Assembly (NCBI RefSeq): GCF_012844225.1
Contig: NZ_JABAGQ010000006.1
Span: 1-64,000, forward strand
Source: Rhodococcus sp. 105337
GTDB lineage: Bacteria > Actinomycetota > Actinomycetes > Mycobacteriales > Mycobacteriaceae
DNA: 64,000 nt
Direction of reading: 5' to 3'
Shown piece after piece: positions 7,397 to 17,463 of this stretch. Each line of letters opens with the position of its first letter. The first letter of the stretch is position 1. A program made the translations under genes and the position numbers. The notes beneath the pieces were generated by a model. It saw only the letters and a program-made list of their open reading frames with translations, was not told the origin of the DNA and did no database searches.

Positions 7397-8368
7397 ATGG
7401 CGACAACGCGCAGCGGGCCCCGGATCGGCACAGCGAAGGTGTCCATCGTCGGCGTCGGCAGCGTCGGAGCGGCGGTGGCATACGCGTGCCTGCTCCGCGG
7501 CACCGCGAACACGATTGCGTTGTTCGACACCAACGCGGCTCGGGTGCGCGCCGAGGTTCTCGACCTCAATCACGGCACCCAGTTCACTCCGGCCTGCCGC
7601 ATCGAAGGCAGCGACGATATTTCCGTGACCGCAAATTCCGACCTCGTTGTCGTGACCGCGGGCGCGAAACAGAAGCCCGGTCAGTCCCGGCTCGATCTCG
7701 CAGCGGCCAACGTCGCGATCACACAGTCGGTCACGCCCCGGTTGCTGGCGGAGTCTCCCGACGCGGTGATTCTGTTCGTCAGCAATCCCGTCGATATCGT
7801 CACGGCAGCGGCCATCGCGGTGACCGGCGTCGACGACGGCAGGATCTTCGGGTCCGGCACGGTTCTCGACTCGGGTCGTCTGCGCTATCTCATCGCCGAG
7901 CGTGCCGGGGTGGCGATCGAGAACACCCACGCGTTCGTCGTCGGCGAGCACGGCGATTCCGAACTCGCGCTGTGGTCGGGAGCGTCCGTCGGTGGCATTC
8001 CCATCGACTCGTACACGGTCGACGATCGCGTCGTGTTCGATGCCCGGACCCGCGCAGACATCTTCCACGAAGTGGTGCGCAGCGCCTACGAGATCATCCA
8101 GGGCAAGGGTGCGACGAACCTCGCGATCGGGCTGTCGACGGCCCGGATCGTCGAGGCAGTGCTGCGCGACCAGCGGCGCGTGCTGCCCGTGTCCTCGTTG
8201 CAGACCGGGATCCACGGCATGCGCGACGTGTGCCTGTCGCTGCCGACCATCGTCGACGCGGGCGGCGCGGACAGAGTTCTGGAGGTGCCGCTCTCGGAAG
8301 ACGAAGCGGCCGGACTGGCCGAATCCGCCGCGACCCTGCACAACGTGCAGAAATCACTCGGGTTGTAG
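7397..8368 (+). CDS. ldh: L-lactate dehydrogenase
   Basis: 323 aa NAD-dependent enzyme. The dinucleotide motif is GVGSVGAA (about residues 18-25). The substrate-specificity loop reads QKPGQSRLDL; the Gln at its start marks lactate rather than malate dehydrogenase, which has Arg there. The catalytic His lies in GEHGDSE, and the SGTVLDSGRLR block carries the substrate-binding Arg. It interconverts pyruvate and L-lactate in the cytoplasm. No counterpart lies here in M. tuberculosis, so it is a lineage-specific insertion between the HAD gene and the haem operon. The ATG at 7397 is the first in frame; an upstream ATG at 7387 is out of frame. Confidence 0.94.
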   Translation: MATTRSGPRIGTAKVSIVGVGSVGAAVAYACLLRGTANTIALFDTNAARVRAEVLDLNHGTQFTPACRIEGSDDISVTANSDLVVVTAGAKQKPGQSRLDLAAANVAITQSVTPRLLAESPDAVILFVSNPVDIVTAAAIAVTGVDDGRIFGSGTVLDSGRLRYLIAERAGVAIENTHAFVVGEHGDSELALWSGASVGGIPIDSYTVDDRVVFDARTRADIFHEVVRSAYEIIQGKGATNLAIGLSTARIVEAVLRDQRRVLPVSSLQTGIHGMRDVCLSLPTIVDAGGADRVLEVPLSEDEAAGLAESAATLHNVQKSLGL

Positions 8369-8386
8369 AAATCGCTCGGGTTGTAG
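8351..8386 (+). repeat. 18-bp tandem duplication of the ldh stop region
   Basis: Two adjacent 18-bp units (8351-8368 and 8369-8386) differ by one base. The first encodes the last five residues (KSLGL) and the stop of ldh; the second repeats them out of use, beyond the stop. Confidence 0.9.
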
Positions 8387-8404
8387 ACCGCGCGTTTCCT
8401 CACG

Positions 8405-10753
8405 TCACGGTCGGCGGGGCCTGATCGTCGGCGGGTCGTACGCGCGGATGGGCGGCAACTCCCCCTCGAACCGTTCGATCTCGACGAGCACGTGCTGACC
8501 CGTGCATCCCTGCGCCAGCGACGACGTGCCCGTGTCGGGAGTGAGAACATTCGGGTTGCCGTGCACGCACATGGACTCCGGATCGGCAGGGTCGAGCGGG
8601 TCGTACCACGCTCCCGTCGCGAGTTGGACGACCCCGCGGCGCAGTCCTTCGTCGAGCAGCGCACCGGCCAGGCACGCACCCCGGTCGTTGTACACGCGCA
8701 CCACGTCGCCGGGGGTGATTCCGCGCTCGGCCGCGTCCTGCGGATGGATCCGGATCGGTTCGCGGCCGTGGACCTTGCTCTTCTGACTGGTCGCACCATG
8801 GTCGAGCTGGCTGTGCAATCTGCTCTTGGGCTGGTTCGCGATCAAGTGCAGTGGGAACGTCTGTGCCCGCTCACCGCCGAGCCACTCCTCCGGTTCGTAC
8901 CACGTCGGGTGGCCCGCGCAGTCGTCGTATCCGAAGCCGTCGATGTCCGCCGAGAAGATCTCGATGCGCCCGCTCGGTGTGCGGAGCGGATTGTGCTCCG
9001 GGTCGGCGCGGAACTCCTCGAACAGCGTGAGGTCGTCCTCGGTGCGCATGCGGACGTGGCCGCGACGCCAGAATTCCGCGAACGGTGGCGGGTCCTCGAG
9101 CCGGCGCTCGTCGGCGAGGACGTAGCCGCGCCACTGCCCGTACAGATGCTCGAGCCACTGCGCCGACGTGCGCCCCTCCGTGAACCGCTCCCCGAATCCC
9201 AGTCGGTGCGCGAGGGCGGAGAAGGTGTCGTAGTCGTCGCGGGCGTCGGCGAAACGGGGTGCGGCCGCCTGCATTGCGACGAGCAGCGGATCGTTGCGCG
9301 TGCACGACAGATCGTCGCGTTCGAGCGCGGTGGTGGACGGCACGACGATGTCCGCGTGCTTGGCCATCTGCGTCCAGTACGGGTCGTGGACGACGATCGT
9401 GTCCGGCCGCGTCAATGCGCGGCGCAGGCGGGCGAGATGCTGATGGTGATGGAACGGATTGCCGCCCGCCCAGTAGACGAGACGGGTATCCGGAAATGTC
9501 AGCCGTCGGCCGTCGTAGTCGAACTGCTCTCCCGGATGCAGCAGAAGATCGGAGATCGCGGCGACGGGGATGAAGTCCTCGACGTCGTTGTTGCCCTGGA
9601 ACAGGGTGGGCAGCGGGTAGGGCACGGGCGCGCGGCCGGGTTCGTTCATCGATCCGTACCCGTGGCCGAATCCCCCACCGGGAACACCGATCTGACCCAG
9701 CATGGCCGCCAGGGTGATACCGGCCCACGGTGCCTGCTCACCGTGTCGTACCCGCTGCAGCGACCAGGTCACCGAGATCAGCGTCCGGCCGGAGGCCATC
9801 CGGCGAGCGAGATCGACGAGGGTGGCGGCCGGCAGACCCGACAGTTCCGCAGCCCATTCCGGTGTCTTGGGAACACCGTCGGTGCGGCCGAGCAGGTACG
9901 CCTCGAACCGGTCGTATCCGGTGCAGTAGCGGTCCAGGAACTTGCGATCGGCCAGACCTTCGGACGCGAGGACGTAGGCGAGCGCCAGCATGATCGCGAC
10001 ATCGGTGCCCGGGCGGGGTGCCAGCCATTCGTGCTCGCCGTGGACGTCGTCGCGCAGCGGGGTGATGGACACGATGCGTCCTCCGCGGGCGCGCATCCGG
10101 TCGAGGCCGCCGCGCGTCGGATGGTCGCTGGTGCCGCCGTCGTTGACGCCGGTGTTCTTGAGCGGCACACCACCGAAGCACACGAGCAGGTCGGTCTCAC
10201 GGGCGATGACGTCCCAGTTGGTGGAACGCGCGAACAGTTTCCAGTGGGCCCCGACCACTCGCGGCATGATCACGCCGGTCGCGCCCAGCGAGTAGCTGTG
10301 CACCGAGCGGGTGTATCCACCGAACATCTTCAGGAAACGGTGCACCTGGCTCTGTGCGTGATGGAAACGTCCGGGCGACGACCATCCGTACGATCCACCG
10401 AAGATCGCGCGGTTGCCGTGACGCTCCGCTACTCGCGTCAGTTCCGCGGCGAGCAACTCGGTGAGTTCGTCCCAGGAGACGGCGACGAACTCGTCGCTGC
10501 CGCGGTCGGTGCTCGGTCCCGGCCCGTGTTCGAGCCATCCCCGCCGGATCGCGGGACCCGTGATCCGGGAGCGGTGCCGCACCGATCCCGGAATGTTCTG
10601 CAGGATCGGCGACGGGTCGGCGTCCCCCGCGTAGGGGTGCGCGGCGACGACTTCGCCGTCACGCACCTCCGCGGAGTACATACCCCAGTGCGCCATCTGG
10701 GAGAAGCGTGCTCCGGGCAGCGCGGAGCCGTCCGTACCGATCGGACCGGTCAC
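8405..10753 (-). CDS. Molybdopterin oxidoreductase, biotin/methionine sulfoxide reductase type
   Basis: 782 aa. The N-terminal domain lacks the cysteine set for an Fe-S cluster. SYGWSSPGRFHHAQ has the serine that ligates molybdenum in the DMSO/TMAO/biotin sulfoxide reductase family. Later come cofactor-binding blocks such as YWAGGNPFHHHQ, a GTDVAIMLALAYVL segment and a C-terminal molydopterin dinucleotide-binding domain. No Tat signal is seen, so it should be cytoplasmic like BisC, reducing biotin sulfoxide or free methionine sulfoxide. The start is GTG at 10753, two nt after the chdC stop, making it the last gene of the haem operon. M. tuberculosis has no gene here. The exact substrate is inferred only. 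Confidence 0.85.
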   Translation of the reverse strand: MTGPIGTDGSALPGARFSQMAHWGMYSAEVRDGEVVAAHPYAGDADPSPILQNIPGSVRHRSRITGPAIRRGWLEHGPGPSTDRGSDEFVAVSWDELTELLAAELTRVAERHGNRAIFGGSYGWSSPGRFHHAQSQVHRFLKMFGGYTRSVHSYSLGATGVIMPRVVGAHWKLFARSTNWDVIARETDLLVCFGGVPLKNTGVNDGGTSDHPTRGGLDRMRARGGRIVSITPLRDDVHGEHEWLAPRPGTDVAIMLALAYVLASEGLADRKFLDRYCTGYDRFEAYLLGRTDGVPKTPEWAAELSGLPAATLVDLARRMASGRTLISVTWSLQRVRHGEQAPWAGITLAAMLGQIGVPGGGFGHGYGSMNEPGRAPVPYPLPTLFQGNNDVEDFIPVAAISDLLLHPGEQFDYDGRRLTFPDTRLVYWAGGNPFHHHQHLARLRRALTRPDTIVVHDPYWTQMAKHADIVVPSTTALERDDLSCTRNDPLLVAMQAAAPRFADARDDYDTFSALAHRLGFGERFTEGRTSAQWLEHLYGQWRGYVLADERRLEDPPPFAEFWRRGHVRMRTEDDLTLFEEFRADPEHNPLRTPSGRIEIFSADIDGFGYDDCAGHPTWYEPEEWLGGERAQTFPLHLIANQPKSRLHSQLDHGATSQKSKVHGREPIRIHPQDAAERGITPGDVVRVYNDRGACLAGALLDEGLRRGVVQLATGAWYDPLDPADPESMCVHGNPNVLTPDTGTSSLAQGCTGQHVLVEIERFEGELPPIRAYDPPTIRPRRP

Positions 10754-10755
10754 GG

Positions 10756-11451
10756 TCAGGGCAGCGACTCGATGAGCGCTTCGACCTCGACGCGCGGACC
10801 GGTGAAGAAGGGTGTTTCCTCGCGCACGTGCATCCGGGCTTCGGTCGCACGCAGGTCGCGCATGAGATCGACGATCCGGTCGAGTTCGGGTGCCTCGAAG
10901 GCGAGGATCCACTCGTAGTCGCCGAGTGCGAACGAGGGCACGGTGTTCGCGCGGACGTCGGGGTAACCGCGTCCTGCCTTGCCGTGATCGGCGAGCATGG
11001 TCCGGCGCTCGGCGTCGGGCAGCAGGTACCACTCGTAGGAGCGGACGAACGGGTAGACGCAGACGTATGCGCCCGGCTCCTCACCGGCGATGAACGCCGG
11101 CACGTGGCTCTTGTTGAACTCTGCGGGTCGGTGCAGCGCGACATTCGACCACACCGGCGCGCTGGCCCGGCCCAGGTCCGTGGTGCGCCGGAAATCGGCG
11201 TAGAGCTTCTGGAGGTCTTCGAGCCGCTCGGCGTGCGACCAGATCATGAAGTCGGCATCCGCGCGGGTGCCGGCGACGTTGTAGATGCCGCGGACCGTGA
11301 CGTCGGTGTCGTCGAACTGGGCGAAGAACTCCTTCGCGTTCTTGATCGCCGCTGCGCGGTCGTCGTCGAGAACGCCCGGCTGCACCTGGAAGACGGACCA
11401 CATGGTGTAGCGGAGGGTGGAATTGAGTTTGTCGTAATCGAGACGTGCCAT
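10756..11451 (-). CDS. chdC: Coproheme decarboxylase ChdC (HemQ)
   Basis: 231 aa of the chlorite-dismutase fold. The haem-pocket region [16 protein letters not shown] contains the tyrosines used for radical decarboxylation in actinobacterial ChdC. It converts coproheme to haem b with peroxide, the final step of the coproporphyrin-dependent route. The best start is the ATG at 11451 (MARLDYDKL), which has AGGA about 9 nt upstream and matches the family N-terminus. An ATG at 11460 overlaps the hemY stop as ATGA and would add three residues. By position it matches Rv2676c. Confidence 0.95.
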   Translation of the reverse strand: MARLDYDKLNSTLRYTMWSVFQVQPGVLDDDRAAAIKNAKEFFAQFDDTDVTVRGIYNVAGTRADADFMIWSHAERLEDLQKLYADFRRTTDLGRASAPVWSNVALHRPAEFNKSHVPAFIAGEEPGAYVCVYPFVRSYEWYLLPDAERRTMLADHGKAGRGYPDVRANTVPSFALGDYEWILAFEAPELDRIVDLMRDLRATEARMHVREETPFFTGPRVEVEALIESLP

Positions 11452-11456
11452 ACCGT

Positions 11457-12815
11457 TCATCCTGCCATTCGTGCGGCGAGTCGTGCCGCCGCGGTGGTTC
11501 CCGACGCGACGCATGCGGGGACGCCGACACCGTGCAGCATCGCGCCGGCGATTTCGAGTCCGTCGACTTCCGCGACTGCGGCGTCGAGCGCGCCGACGAC
11601 ATCGTTGTGCCCGGACCGATACTGCGGAAGCCCCCCGTGCCAGCGCTGCACGTAGGAGGCCACCGGCTCGTCCTCGACTCCGGTCACGGCGGCGAGGTCG
11701 GCGCGGGCGAGGGTGACGAGTTGCTCGTCGGAGGCGGAGAGCAGCGCGTCGTCGCCGTAGCGCCCGAACGACGCCCGGGCGAGCGCGACGTCACGCTGCG
11801 CGAGATGTGGCCACTTCCGGCTCGACAGGGTGAACGCCTTCGCGGCGAGTTCTTCTCCGGTCGCCACCAGAATCCCGGAGTTCTGCGGCAACGCCGAACC
11901 GCCGGGGAGAGCGAGAGCGACGACGACCGACGACGCGAGGGGTATCTCTGCCGCGAGGGCCGCGGCCGTCGGCACCGCCTCGGCCAGAAGCGCGGCGACC
12001 TCGGTGGCGGGTACCGCCAGCACAACTCCGTCGACCTCGCCGACGGGGTCGAGCGACCATCGTCCGTTGCTGCGGCGCAGCCCGCCCGCGGTGGTCTCCA
12101 GGTGGATCTCGGGCGCGGCCGCACGCTCGAGCGCTGCGAGCAGCACCCCGTAGCCGTCGCGCAGAGTGCCGAAGACGGGGGTGTGCGACGGTGCCGGGAG
12201 TGCCGCCGCGACCGCGGCGGTCAGGCTCGTCGCACCGGCGTCGAGTGCGGCGGCGAGCGCCGGGACGGTGGCGCGGACACCGGCGGTGTCGGACAGTCCC
12301 GAGTAGACCCCGCCCAGGAGCGGGTCGACACTGCGGCGGACGACCTGCTCGCCGAAACGCGAGCCGACGAGCGCGGCAACCGACATGTCGCCGGTCCGAT
12401 CCCAGTTGAGCGGCACGCCCGGTTCGTCGCTGATGCGCTGCAGCGTCTCGTCGTCGACGAGTCCTTCGACGGAACGGGCGTCGGCGGGGATACCCATGAG
12501 CGTCCCCGCGGGCAACGGCCGGAGCCGGCCCCCGGCATAGAGCAGTGGCCGCGCGCCCGACGGATGGACGATCTGGTCGCTCAGGCCCAGTTCGTCGAGC
12601 AGGGCGGGAACCTCGGGCCGACGCGCGATGAAGGCTTCGGCGCCCACGTCGACGGGCCCGTTCGCCAGGTCCACGGTGTGCAGTTTGCCGCCGAGTCGCG
12701 GGGACCGTTCGAGTACGACGATTCGGGCATCGGGGCCGAGTGCGCCGCGCAAGCGGTAGGCGGCGACGAGGCCGCTGATGCCACCACCGACGACGGCGAC
12801 GACAGGGTCGGTCAC
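11457..12815 (-). CDS. hemY: Coproporphyrinogen III oxidase, HemY/CgoX type
   Basis: 452 aa FAD-dependent amine-oxidase-fold enzyme. The N-terminal FAD motif [15 protein letters not shown] is at about residues 6-20, and the C-terminal FAD block [19 protein letters not shown] contains the closing GxGVP. In actinobacteria this enzyme makes coproporphyrin III rather than protoporphyrin, which fits the adjacent ChdC. Its ATG overlaps the hemE stop as ATGA, indicating translational coupling. Confidence 0.94.
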   Translation of the reverse strand: MTDPVVAVVGGGISGLVAAYRLRGALGPDARIVVLERSPRLGGKLHTVDLANGPVDVGAEAFIARRPEVPALLDELGLSDQIVHPSGARPLLYAGGRLRPLPAGTLMGIPADARSVEGLVDDETLQRISDEPGVPLNWDRTGDMSVAALVGSRFGEQVVRRSVDPLLGGVYSGLSDTAGVRATVPALAAALDAGATSLTAAVAAALPAPSHTPVFGTLRDGYGVLLAALERAAAPEIHLETTAGGLRRSNGRWSLDPVGEVDGVVLAVPATEVAALLAEAVPTAAALAAEIPLASSVVVALALPGGSALPQNSGILVATGEELAAKAFTLSSRKWPHLAQRDVALARASFGRYGDDALLSASDEQLVTLARADLAAVTGVEDEPVASYVQRWHGGLPQYRSGHNDVVGALDAAVAEVDGLEIAGAMLHGVGVPACVASGTTAAARLAARMAG

Positions 12816-13909
12816 AACGAATGCACCAGCTCGACGACGCGGGTGAGCATGTCGGGATCGGTGTCGGGCAGCACACCGTGGCCGAGGTTGAAGATGTGGC
12901 CTGTCGCACCGGCCGCGAGTGCGCGGTCCGCTTCGGCGACCACGCGCCGGACCTCGCGTTCGATGACGTCCCAGCCGGCGAACAGGATGGCGGGATCGAG
13001 GTTGCCCTGCAGAGCCTTACCCGGCCCGACCCGCTGCGCCGCCACATCGAGCGGGATGCGCCAGTCGACTCCGACGACGTCGGCTCCGGCCTCGCCCATC
13101 GCGCCGAGCAATTCGCCTGTGCCCACACCGAAATGGATCCGCGGTACCTGGGCGGCAGCGAGTTCTGCGAACACGCGCTCGGAGTGCGGGAGCACGTATT
13201 CGCGGTAGTCGGACAACGGGAGCGCCCCGGCCCACGAGTCGAACAGCTGGATCGCGTCGACGCCGGCTGCCAGCTGGGCGCGCAGGAAGGTGATGGCCAT
13301 GTCGGTCAGACGCCCGAGCAGCGAGTGCCAGGTTGCCGGATCGGAGTGCATGAGCGCCTTGGTGCGCTCGTGGTTGCGGCTCGGGCCACCTTCGACCAGG
13401 TAGGACGCGAGCGTGAAGGGGGCTCCCGCGAAACCGATCAGCGGAGTGGTGCCCAGTTCCTTGGTCAGCAACGTCACGGCGCGAGCGACCGCGCCCACTT
13501 CCTCGGCTTCGAGGTGCGGAAGGGCGGCGACATCGGCAGCGGTGCGCACCGGGTCGGCGACAACCGGCCCGGTTCCGGCGACGATGTCGAGATCGATTCC
13601 CGCAGCCTTGAGCGGAACCACGATGTCGGAGAACAGAATTGCGGCATCGACCTTGTGCCGGCGTACCGGCTGCATCGTGATCTCGCAGACGAGTTCGGGG
13701 TCGAAGCACGATTCGAGCATGCCGACGCCCGCGCGGATCTCCCGGTATTCCGGCAGCGAACGCCCCGCCTGGCGCATGAACCACACCGGGCGGTGCGACG
13801 GCTGCATCCCCCGGGCCGCAGCCAGCAACGGAGCCTCCGGCAACGCTCTGCGCGACGGGTACTCCGCGGGCACCGCGGAAGCGACGTTCGTGTTTTCCAA
13901 GCCGGTCAT
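12812..13909 (-). CDS. hemE: Uroporphyrinogen decarboxylase
   Basis: 365 aa. The family signature [18 protein letters not shown] is at about residues 41-58, and [17 protein letters not shown] is the second signature. It decarboxylates uroporphyrinogen III to coproporphyrinogen III. I chose the ATG at 13909 because GAGGA lies a few nt upstream; the open frame continues upstream but without family similarity. It is the first gene of the hemE-hemY-chdC-molybdoenzyme operon, whose neighbouring stops and starts overlap or nearly touch. It diverges from the DUF3000 gene across 133 bp. Confidence 0.96.
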   Translation of the reverse strand: MTGLENTNVASAVPAEYPSRRALPEAPLLAAARGMQPSHRPVWFMRQAGRSLPEYREIRAGVGMLESCFDPELVCEITMQPVRRHKVDAAILFSDIVVPLKAAGIDLDIVAGTGPVVADPVRTAADVAALPHLEAEEVGAVARAVTLLTKELGTTPLIGFAGAPFTLASYLVEGGPSRNHERTKALMHSDPATWHSLLGRLTDMAITFLRAQLAAGVDAIQLFDSWAGALPLSDYREYVLPHSERVFAELAAAQVPRIHFGVGTGELLGAMGEAGADVVGVDWRIPLDVAAQRVGPGKALQGNLDPAILFAGWDVIEREVRRVVAEADRALAAGATGHIFNLGHGVLPDTDPDMLTRVVELVHSL

Positions 13910-14042
13910 CGATCCTCGTTCTTCGGTCTCGTCGGGTTCGGTCGGACCCCGGTTCGAAGCCCATGCTGCCACGCTCACCCGCCCCGCCGGAACCGGCGCG
14001 CCTCCCGCGTGCACTGCGTCACCGGCGCTAACGTCCGCTGTC

Positions 14043-14615
14043 GTGACCACCTCACCCGAGCCGGCCCGCTTCCGCGCGGCCGTCGAATCGATGAAGGCGG
14101 CCACCGTCCGCAGCGAGATCGAAGTGGCACCGATCAGACCACCGCAGCGACTGGCACCGCACAGTTTCGCGCTGGGCGCCGAGGTCCTGCACGACGAGTC
14201 CGACGGTGTCCCCGAGGAATCCGAAGGCGATGCCTTCGGCCGCCTCATCCTCCTGTACGACCCGAACGGTGACGAAGCCTGGCACGGCACCACTCGGCTC
14301 GTCGCGTACATCCAGGCCGACGTCGACGCCTCACTCGCCGCCGACTCGCTGCTTCCGGATGTGGCCTGGAGCTGGCTGGTCGATGCCCTCGAAGCGCACG
14401 GCGAGCCGTTGACCGCACTCGGCGGAACCGTGACGGCGACGAGTTCGGTGCGGTTCGGCGACATCGCCGGCCCTCCGCGAGCGCATCAACTCGAGCTTCG
14501 CGCGTCGTGGACTCCTCGCTCCGACGTGCTCGCCCCGCACGTCGAAGCCTTCTGCGATGTCCTCGCATACGCCGCGGGTCTTCCGCCTACCGGCGTAGCG
14601 CAACTGCGGTCCTGA
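14043..14615 (+). CDS. DUF3000 family protein
   Basis: 190 aa conserved actinobacterial protein of unknown function, matching Rv2680 by position and sequence type. No signal peptide, membrane segment or known catalytic motif is seen; it is a soluble alpha/beta-looking protein. The GTG at 14043 is preceded by TAACGT at 14029-14034, eight nt away, which may be another near-leaderless start. It lies between the haem operon and WS/DGAT. Confidence 0.85.
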   Translation: MTTSPEPARFRAAVESMKAATVRSEIEVAPIRPPQRLAPHSFALGAEVLHDESDGVPEESEGDAFGRLILLYDPNGDEAWHGTTRLVAYIQADVDASLAADSLLPDVAWSWLVDALEAHGEPLTALGGTVTATSSVRFGDIAGPPRAHQLELRASWTPRSDVLAPHVEAFCDVLAYAAGLPPTGVAQLRS

Positions 14616-14656
14616 CGGATACGCCCGATTCGGGCCTTCGGGAGACGGTCGAGTTC

Positions 14657-14662
14657 TAGCCT
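14657..14662 (+). promoter_or_regulatory. -10 box of the WS/DGAT gene, leaderless type
   Basis: TAGCCT seven nt before the ATG at 14670. Confidence 0.5.
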
Positions 14663-14669
14663 GAGGGGC

Positions 14670-16100
14670 ATGCAGCGCCTCAGTGGTCTCGACGCCGGCT
14701 TCCTCTACCTCGAAACCCCCAGCCAGCACCTGCACATCTGCGGGTTGCTCGTCCTCGATCCCTCCACGGTGCCGGACGGATACGACTACCGGGCCGTCCG
14801 CCGGGAGTTGGACGCACGCCTCGACGCGGTCCCCGCCTTCCGCATGAAGCTCGCCGACAGCCGCTTCAATCTCGACCATCCGGTCTGGGTCGACGACAAG
14901 GACTTCGACCTCGACCGCCATCTGCATCATGTCGCGGTACCGTCTCCGGGCTCGCGGACCGAACTCGCCGACCTGTGCGGCCACATCGCCGCGCAGCCGC
15001 TCGACCGTGCGAAGCCCCTGTGGGAGATGTGGGTGGTCGAAGGACTCGACGACGGTTCGATCGCGGTGATCCTCAAGATGCACCACGCAGGCGTGGACGG
15101 GGTGTCGGGTGCGGCGATGATCGCTCAGCTGTGCAGCCTCGACCCGGCGGCACCGCGCCCCGACACGATCGCCCCCGGCGTCGGCGGCGGAAACGAGATC
15201 TACATGGCGGTCGCCGGCGCGGTGAACGTCGCCCTGCGTCCCCTGCACCTGGCCCGGATACTTCCGTCCGCCGTGACCTCGGTGGCGTCCTGGGTGGCAC
15301 GAGCGCGCCGTGGAGACGCCATGCCGGCCCCCTTCACCGCGCCGCGGACCCCGTTCAACTCGACGATCACCGGCCACCGGGCCGTGGCGTTCGCCCAACT
15401 CGAACTCGCGGATGTCAAAGCCGTGAAGAACGCGTTCGGCGTCAAGGTCAACGACGTGGTGATGACCCTCGTGGCGAGTGCGCTGCGCAGTTACCTCGCA
15501 GGCCGGGGCGAACTCCCCGACAGTCCGCTCGTCGGGATGGTGCCGGTCTCGGTCCACGAGGAGTCCCACCGGCCCGGACGTAACCAGGTGTCGGCGATGT
15601 TCGCGGGCCTGCACACCCACATCGAAGATCCGGTCGAGCGCCTGCGCGCACTCGCCGACGCGAACGAGGTGGCCAAGGACCACAACGCCGAGCTGGGCGC
15701 GAACATGCTGCAGGACTGGTCGCAGTTCATGGGAGCTGCGGTGTTCGGCGCAGCCATGCGCACGTACGCCGCATTGCGGCTCGCCGACAAACACCCCGCG
15801 ATCCACAACCTGGTCATCTCCAACGTGCCCGGTCCCCCGCAGGCGCTCTACTTCCTCGGAGCGCACGTGACCGCGCTGTACCCGTTCGGCCCGCTCTTCC
15901 ACGGAGCCGGACTCAACATCACGGTGATCTCGCTCGAAGACAAACTCGACGTCGGCCTCATCACCTGCCCGGAACTGGTCCCGGACCTGTGGGTACTGAC
16001 CGACTGTCTGGCGCCGGCGCTCGACGAGTTGCTGGCCGCCGCGGAGCAGGCCCGGTCATCGGACGACGAGGACTCGAGCATCGACGGCGTGAGCCGATGA
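14670..16100 (+). CDS. Wax ester synthase / diacylglycerol O-acyltransferase (WS/DGAT)
   Basis: 476 aa. The catalytic motif is MHHAGVDGVSG (HHxxxDG, about residues 138-144). The N-terminus MQRLSGLDAGFLYLETP is typical of the family, and NDVVMTLVASALR and NLVISNVPGP are conserved C-terminal blocks. The enzyme uses acyl-CoA to make triacylglycerols or wax esters at the membrane-lipid body interface; rhodococci store carbon this way and carry many paralogues. Which acceptor this one prefers cannot be told. The M. tuberculosis region has no WS/DGAT at this place. Confidence 0.93.
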   Translation: MQRLSGLDAGFLYLETPSQHLHICGLLVLDPSTVPDGYDYRAVRRELDARLDAVPAFRMKLADSRFNLDHPVWVDDKDFDLDRHLHHVAVPSPGSRTELADLCGHIAAQPLDRAKPLWEMWVVEGLDDGSIAVILKMHHAGVDGVSGAAMIAQLCSLDPAAPRPDTIAPGVGGGNEIYMAVAGAVNVALRPLHLARILPSAVTSVASWVARARRGDAMPAPFTAPRTPFNSTITGHRAVAFAQLELADVKAVKNAFGVKVNDVVMTLVASALRSYLAGRGELPDSPLVGMVPVSVHEESHRPGRNQVSAMFAGLHTHIEDPVERLRALADANEVAKDHNAELGANMLQDWSQFMGAAVFGAAMRTYAALRLADKHPAIHNLVISNVPGPPQALYFLGAHVTALYPFGPLFHGAGLNITVISLEDKLDVGLITCPELVPDLWVLTDCLAPALDELLAAAEQARSSDDEDSSIDGVSR

Positions 16101-16147
16101 GCGCCCGTTCTGCGCGCGGCACAATCTCGCTTTCCCAGGACAGCCGC

Positions 16148-16153
16148 TAGAGT
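16148..16153 (+). promoter_or_regulatory. -10 box of the RNase D gene, leaderless type
   Basis: TAGAGT seven nt before the ATG at 16161. Confidence 0.5.
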
Positions 16154-16160
16154 CACGCCC

Positions 16161-17456
16161 ATGTCTGCAGGCCAGGACCACGAGACGGTAGCGCCCGAGC
16201 ACAGCTCTCCCACTGGCGGTGATTCCCCGAACGAGCACCCGCCCGCGGCGACGGTGCCGCTCCTCGAGCCGCGGGAGGGCGTACCCGAGGTGGTCACCAC
16301 CGCCGCGGGTGTCGCCGAGGCGGCTGCGCTGCTCGCCCGCGGGCACGGACCGCTGGCCGTCGACGCGGAACGGGCCTCCGGCTACCGCTACTCCGCCCGG
16401 GCCTATCTCGTCCAGTTGCGGCGCAACGGCGCCGGCACCGTGCTTCTCGACCCGATCCCCACGGCAGCCGACCTCGCGCCGCTCGCGGAAGTGATCAACG
16501 ACCTCGAGTGGGTGCTGCATTCGGCCGACCAGGATCTTCCGGGCCTGGCAGAACTGGGCCTGCACCCCGCTGTGCTGTACGACACCGAACTGGCGGGCCG
16601 GCTCGCCGGGTTCCCGCGGGTCGGGCTCGCTGCGATCGTCGCCGACACGCTGGGGTTCGAACTGAGGAAGGGGCACGGGGCCGCGGACTGGTCGACGCGT
16701 CCGCTGCCCGACTCCTGGCTGAACTACGCGGCGCTCGACGTGGAAATCCTCGTCGAACTCCGCGACGCGATGGCCGAGGAACTGGAACGGCAGAACAAGA
16801 CGGAGTGGGCCGCGCAGGAGTTCGAACACATCCGGCTGGCCGGACCACCCGCACCGAAGCCCGAACGCTGGCGGCGAACGTCGAAGATCCACACGCTCAA
16901 AGACCCGCGCCGTCTCGCGATCGTGCGCGAGTTGTGGATCACCCGGGACGAGATCGCCGCGAACCGCGATATCGCGCCGGGCCGCATCCTTCCGGATTCG
17001 GCGATCATTGCGGCGGCGGAGGCCGCGCCGGCCACCCTCACCGACCTGCGCGCCCTCCCGGTCTTCGGTGGACCTCGTCAGCGGCGGTCGTCGCGGCTGT
17101 GGTTGTCGGCGATCGATCGTGCCCGCGCCCTGCCCACGTCGGAACTGCCTCCGGTCACCCCGCCGTTCACCGGTCCTCCGCCCGTGGGCCGGTGGGCCCG
17201 GCACCATCCCGAGGCTGCCGCACGACTGACGGCCGCGCGCGCCGAACTCGCAGCGCTGAGCGAGGAGGTGTCGGTTCCCGTCGAGAATCTGGTGAGCCCC
17301 GAACTCGTTCGGCGCCTGTGCTGGGACTGGGACGTCACGCCCGGGTCGGATGCCGAGGCCTACATCGAGGAGAAGTTCGCGGCCGGAGGTGCCCGGCCGT
17401 GGCAGCGGGCGCTGACGGCACCGCGGCTCGCGAAAGCTCTCGCGCCGGCGGAGTAG
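16161..17456 (+). CDS. Ribonuclease D-like 3'-5' exonuclease with HRDC domain
   Basis: 431 aa. The DEDD exonuclease domain has VDAERASGYRYS (DxE, about residue 63), HSADQDLPGL (Exo II) and NYAALDVEILVEL (Exo III, Y..D). A C-terminal HRDC-type helical domain follows (about 230-310), with an additional helical tail. Actinobacterial RNase D-like proteins act in tRNA or structured RNA trimming; the specific substrates here are unknown. Matches Rv2681. The 3' end is 7 nt from the convergent hydrolase pseudogene. Confidence 0.92.
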   Translation: MSAGQDHETVAPEHSSPTGGDSPNEHPPAATVPLLEPREGVPEVVTTAAGVAEAAALLARGHGPLAVDAERASGYRYSARAYLVQLRRNGAGTVLLDPIPTAADLAPLAEVINDLEWVLHSADQDLPGLAELGLHPAVLYDTELAGRLAGFPRVGLAAIVADTLGFELRKGHGAADWSTRPLPDSWLNYAALDVEILVELRDAMAEELERQNKTEWAAQEFEHIRLAGPPAPKPERWRRTSKIHTLKDPRRLAIVRELWITRDEIAANRDIAPGRILPDSAIIAAAEAAPATLTDLRALPVFGGPRQRRSSRLWLSAIDRARALPTSELPPVTPPFTGPPPVGRWARHHPEAAARLTAARAELAALSEEVSVPVENLVSPELVRRLCWDWDVTPGSDAEAYIEEKFAAGGARPWQRALTAPRLAKALAPAE

Positions 17457-17463
17457 CGACCGG

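Noticed and set aside
7397-8368. Malate dehydrogenase for the ldh gene
   Set aside because: The specificity loop has Gln rather than Arg at the discriminating position (QKPGQSR).
8492-10918. 808-residue plus-strand frame opposite the molybdoenzyme
   Set aside because: High GC in third positions keeps antisense frames open. The same holds for the frames opposite zapE, the 3233 lipoprotein and fadB (20834-23119).
12812-14464. Extended hemE start up to 14464
   Set aside because: The extra residues have no similarity to the family, and they run through the divergent DUF3000 gene; GAGGA before the ATG at 13909 supports the shorter form.
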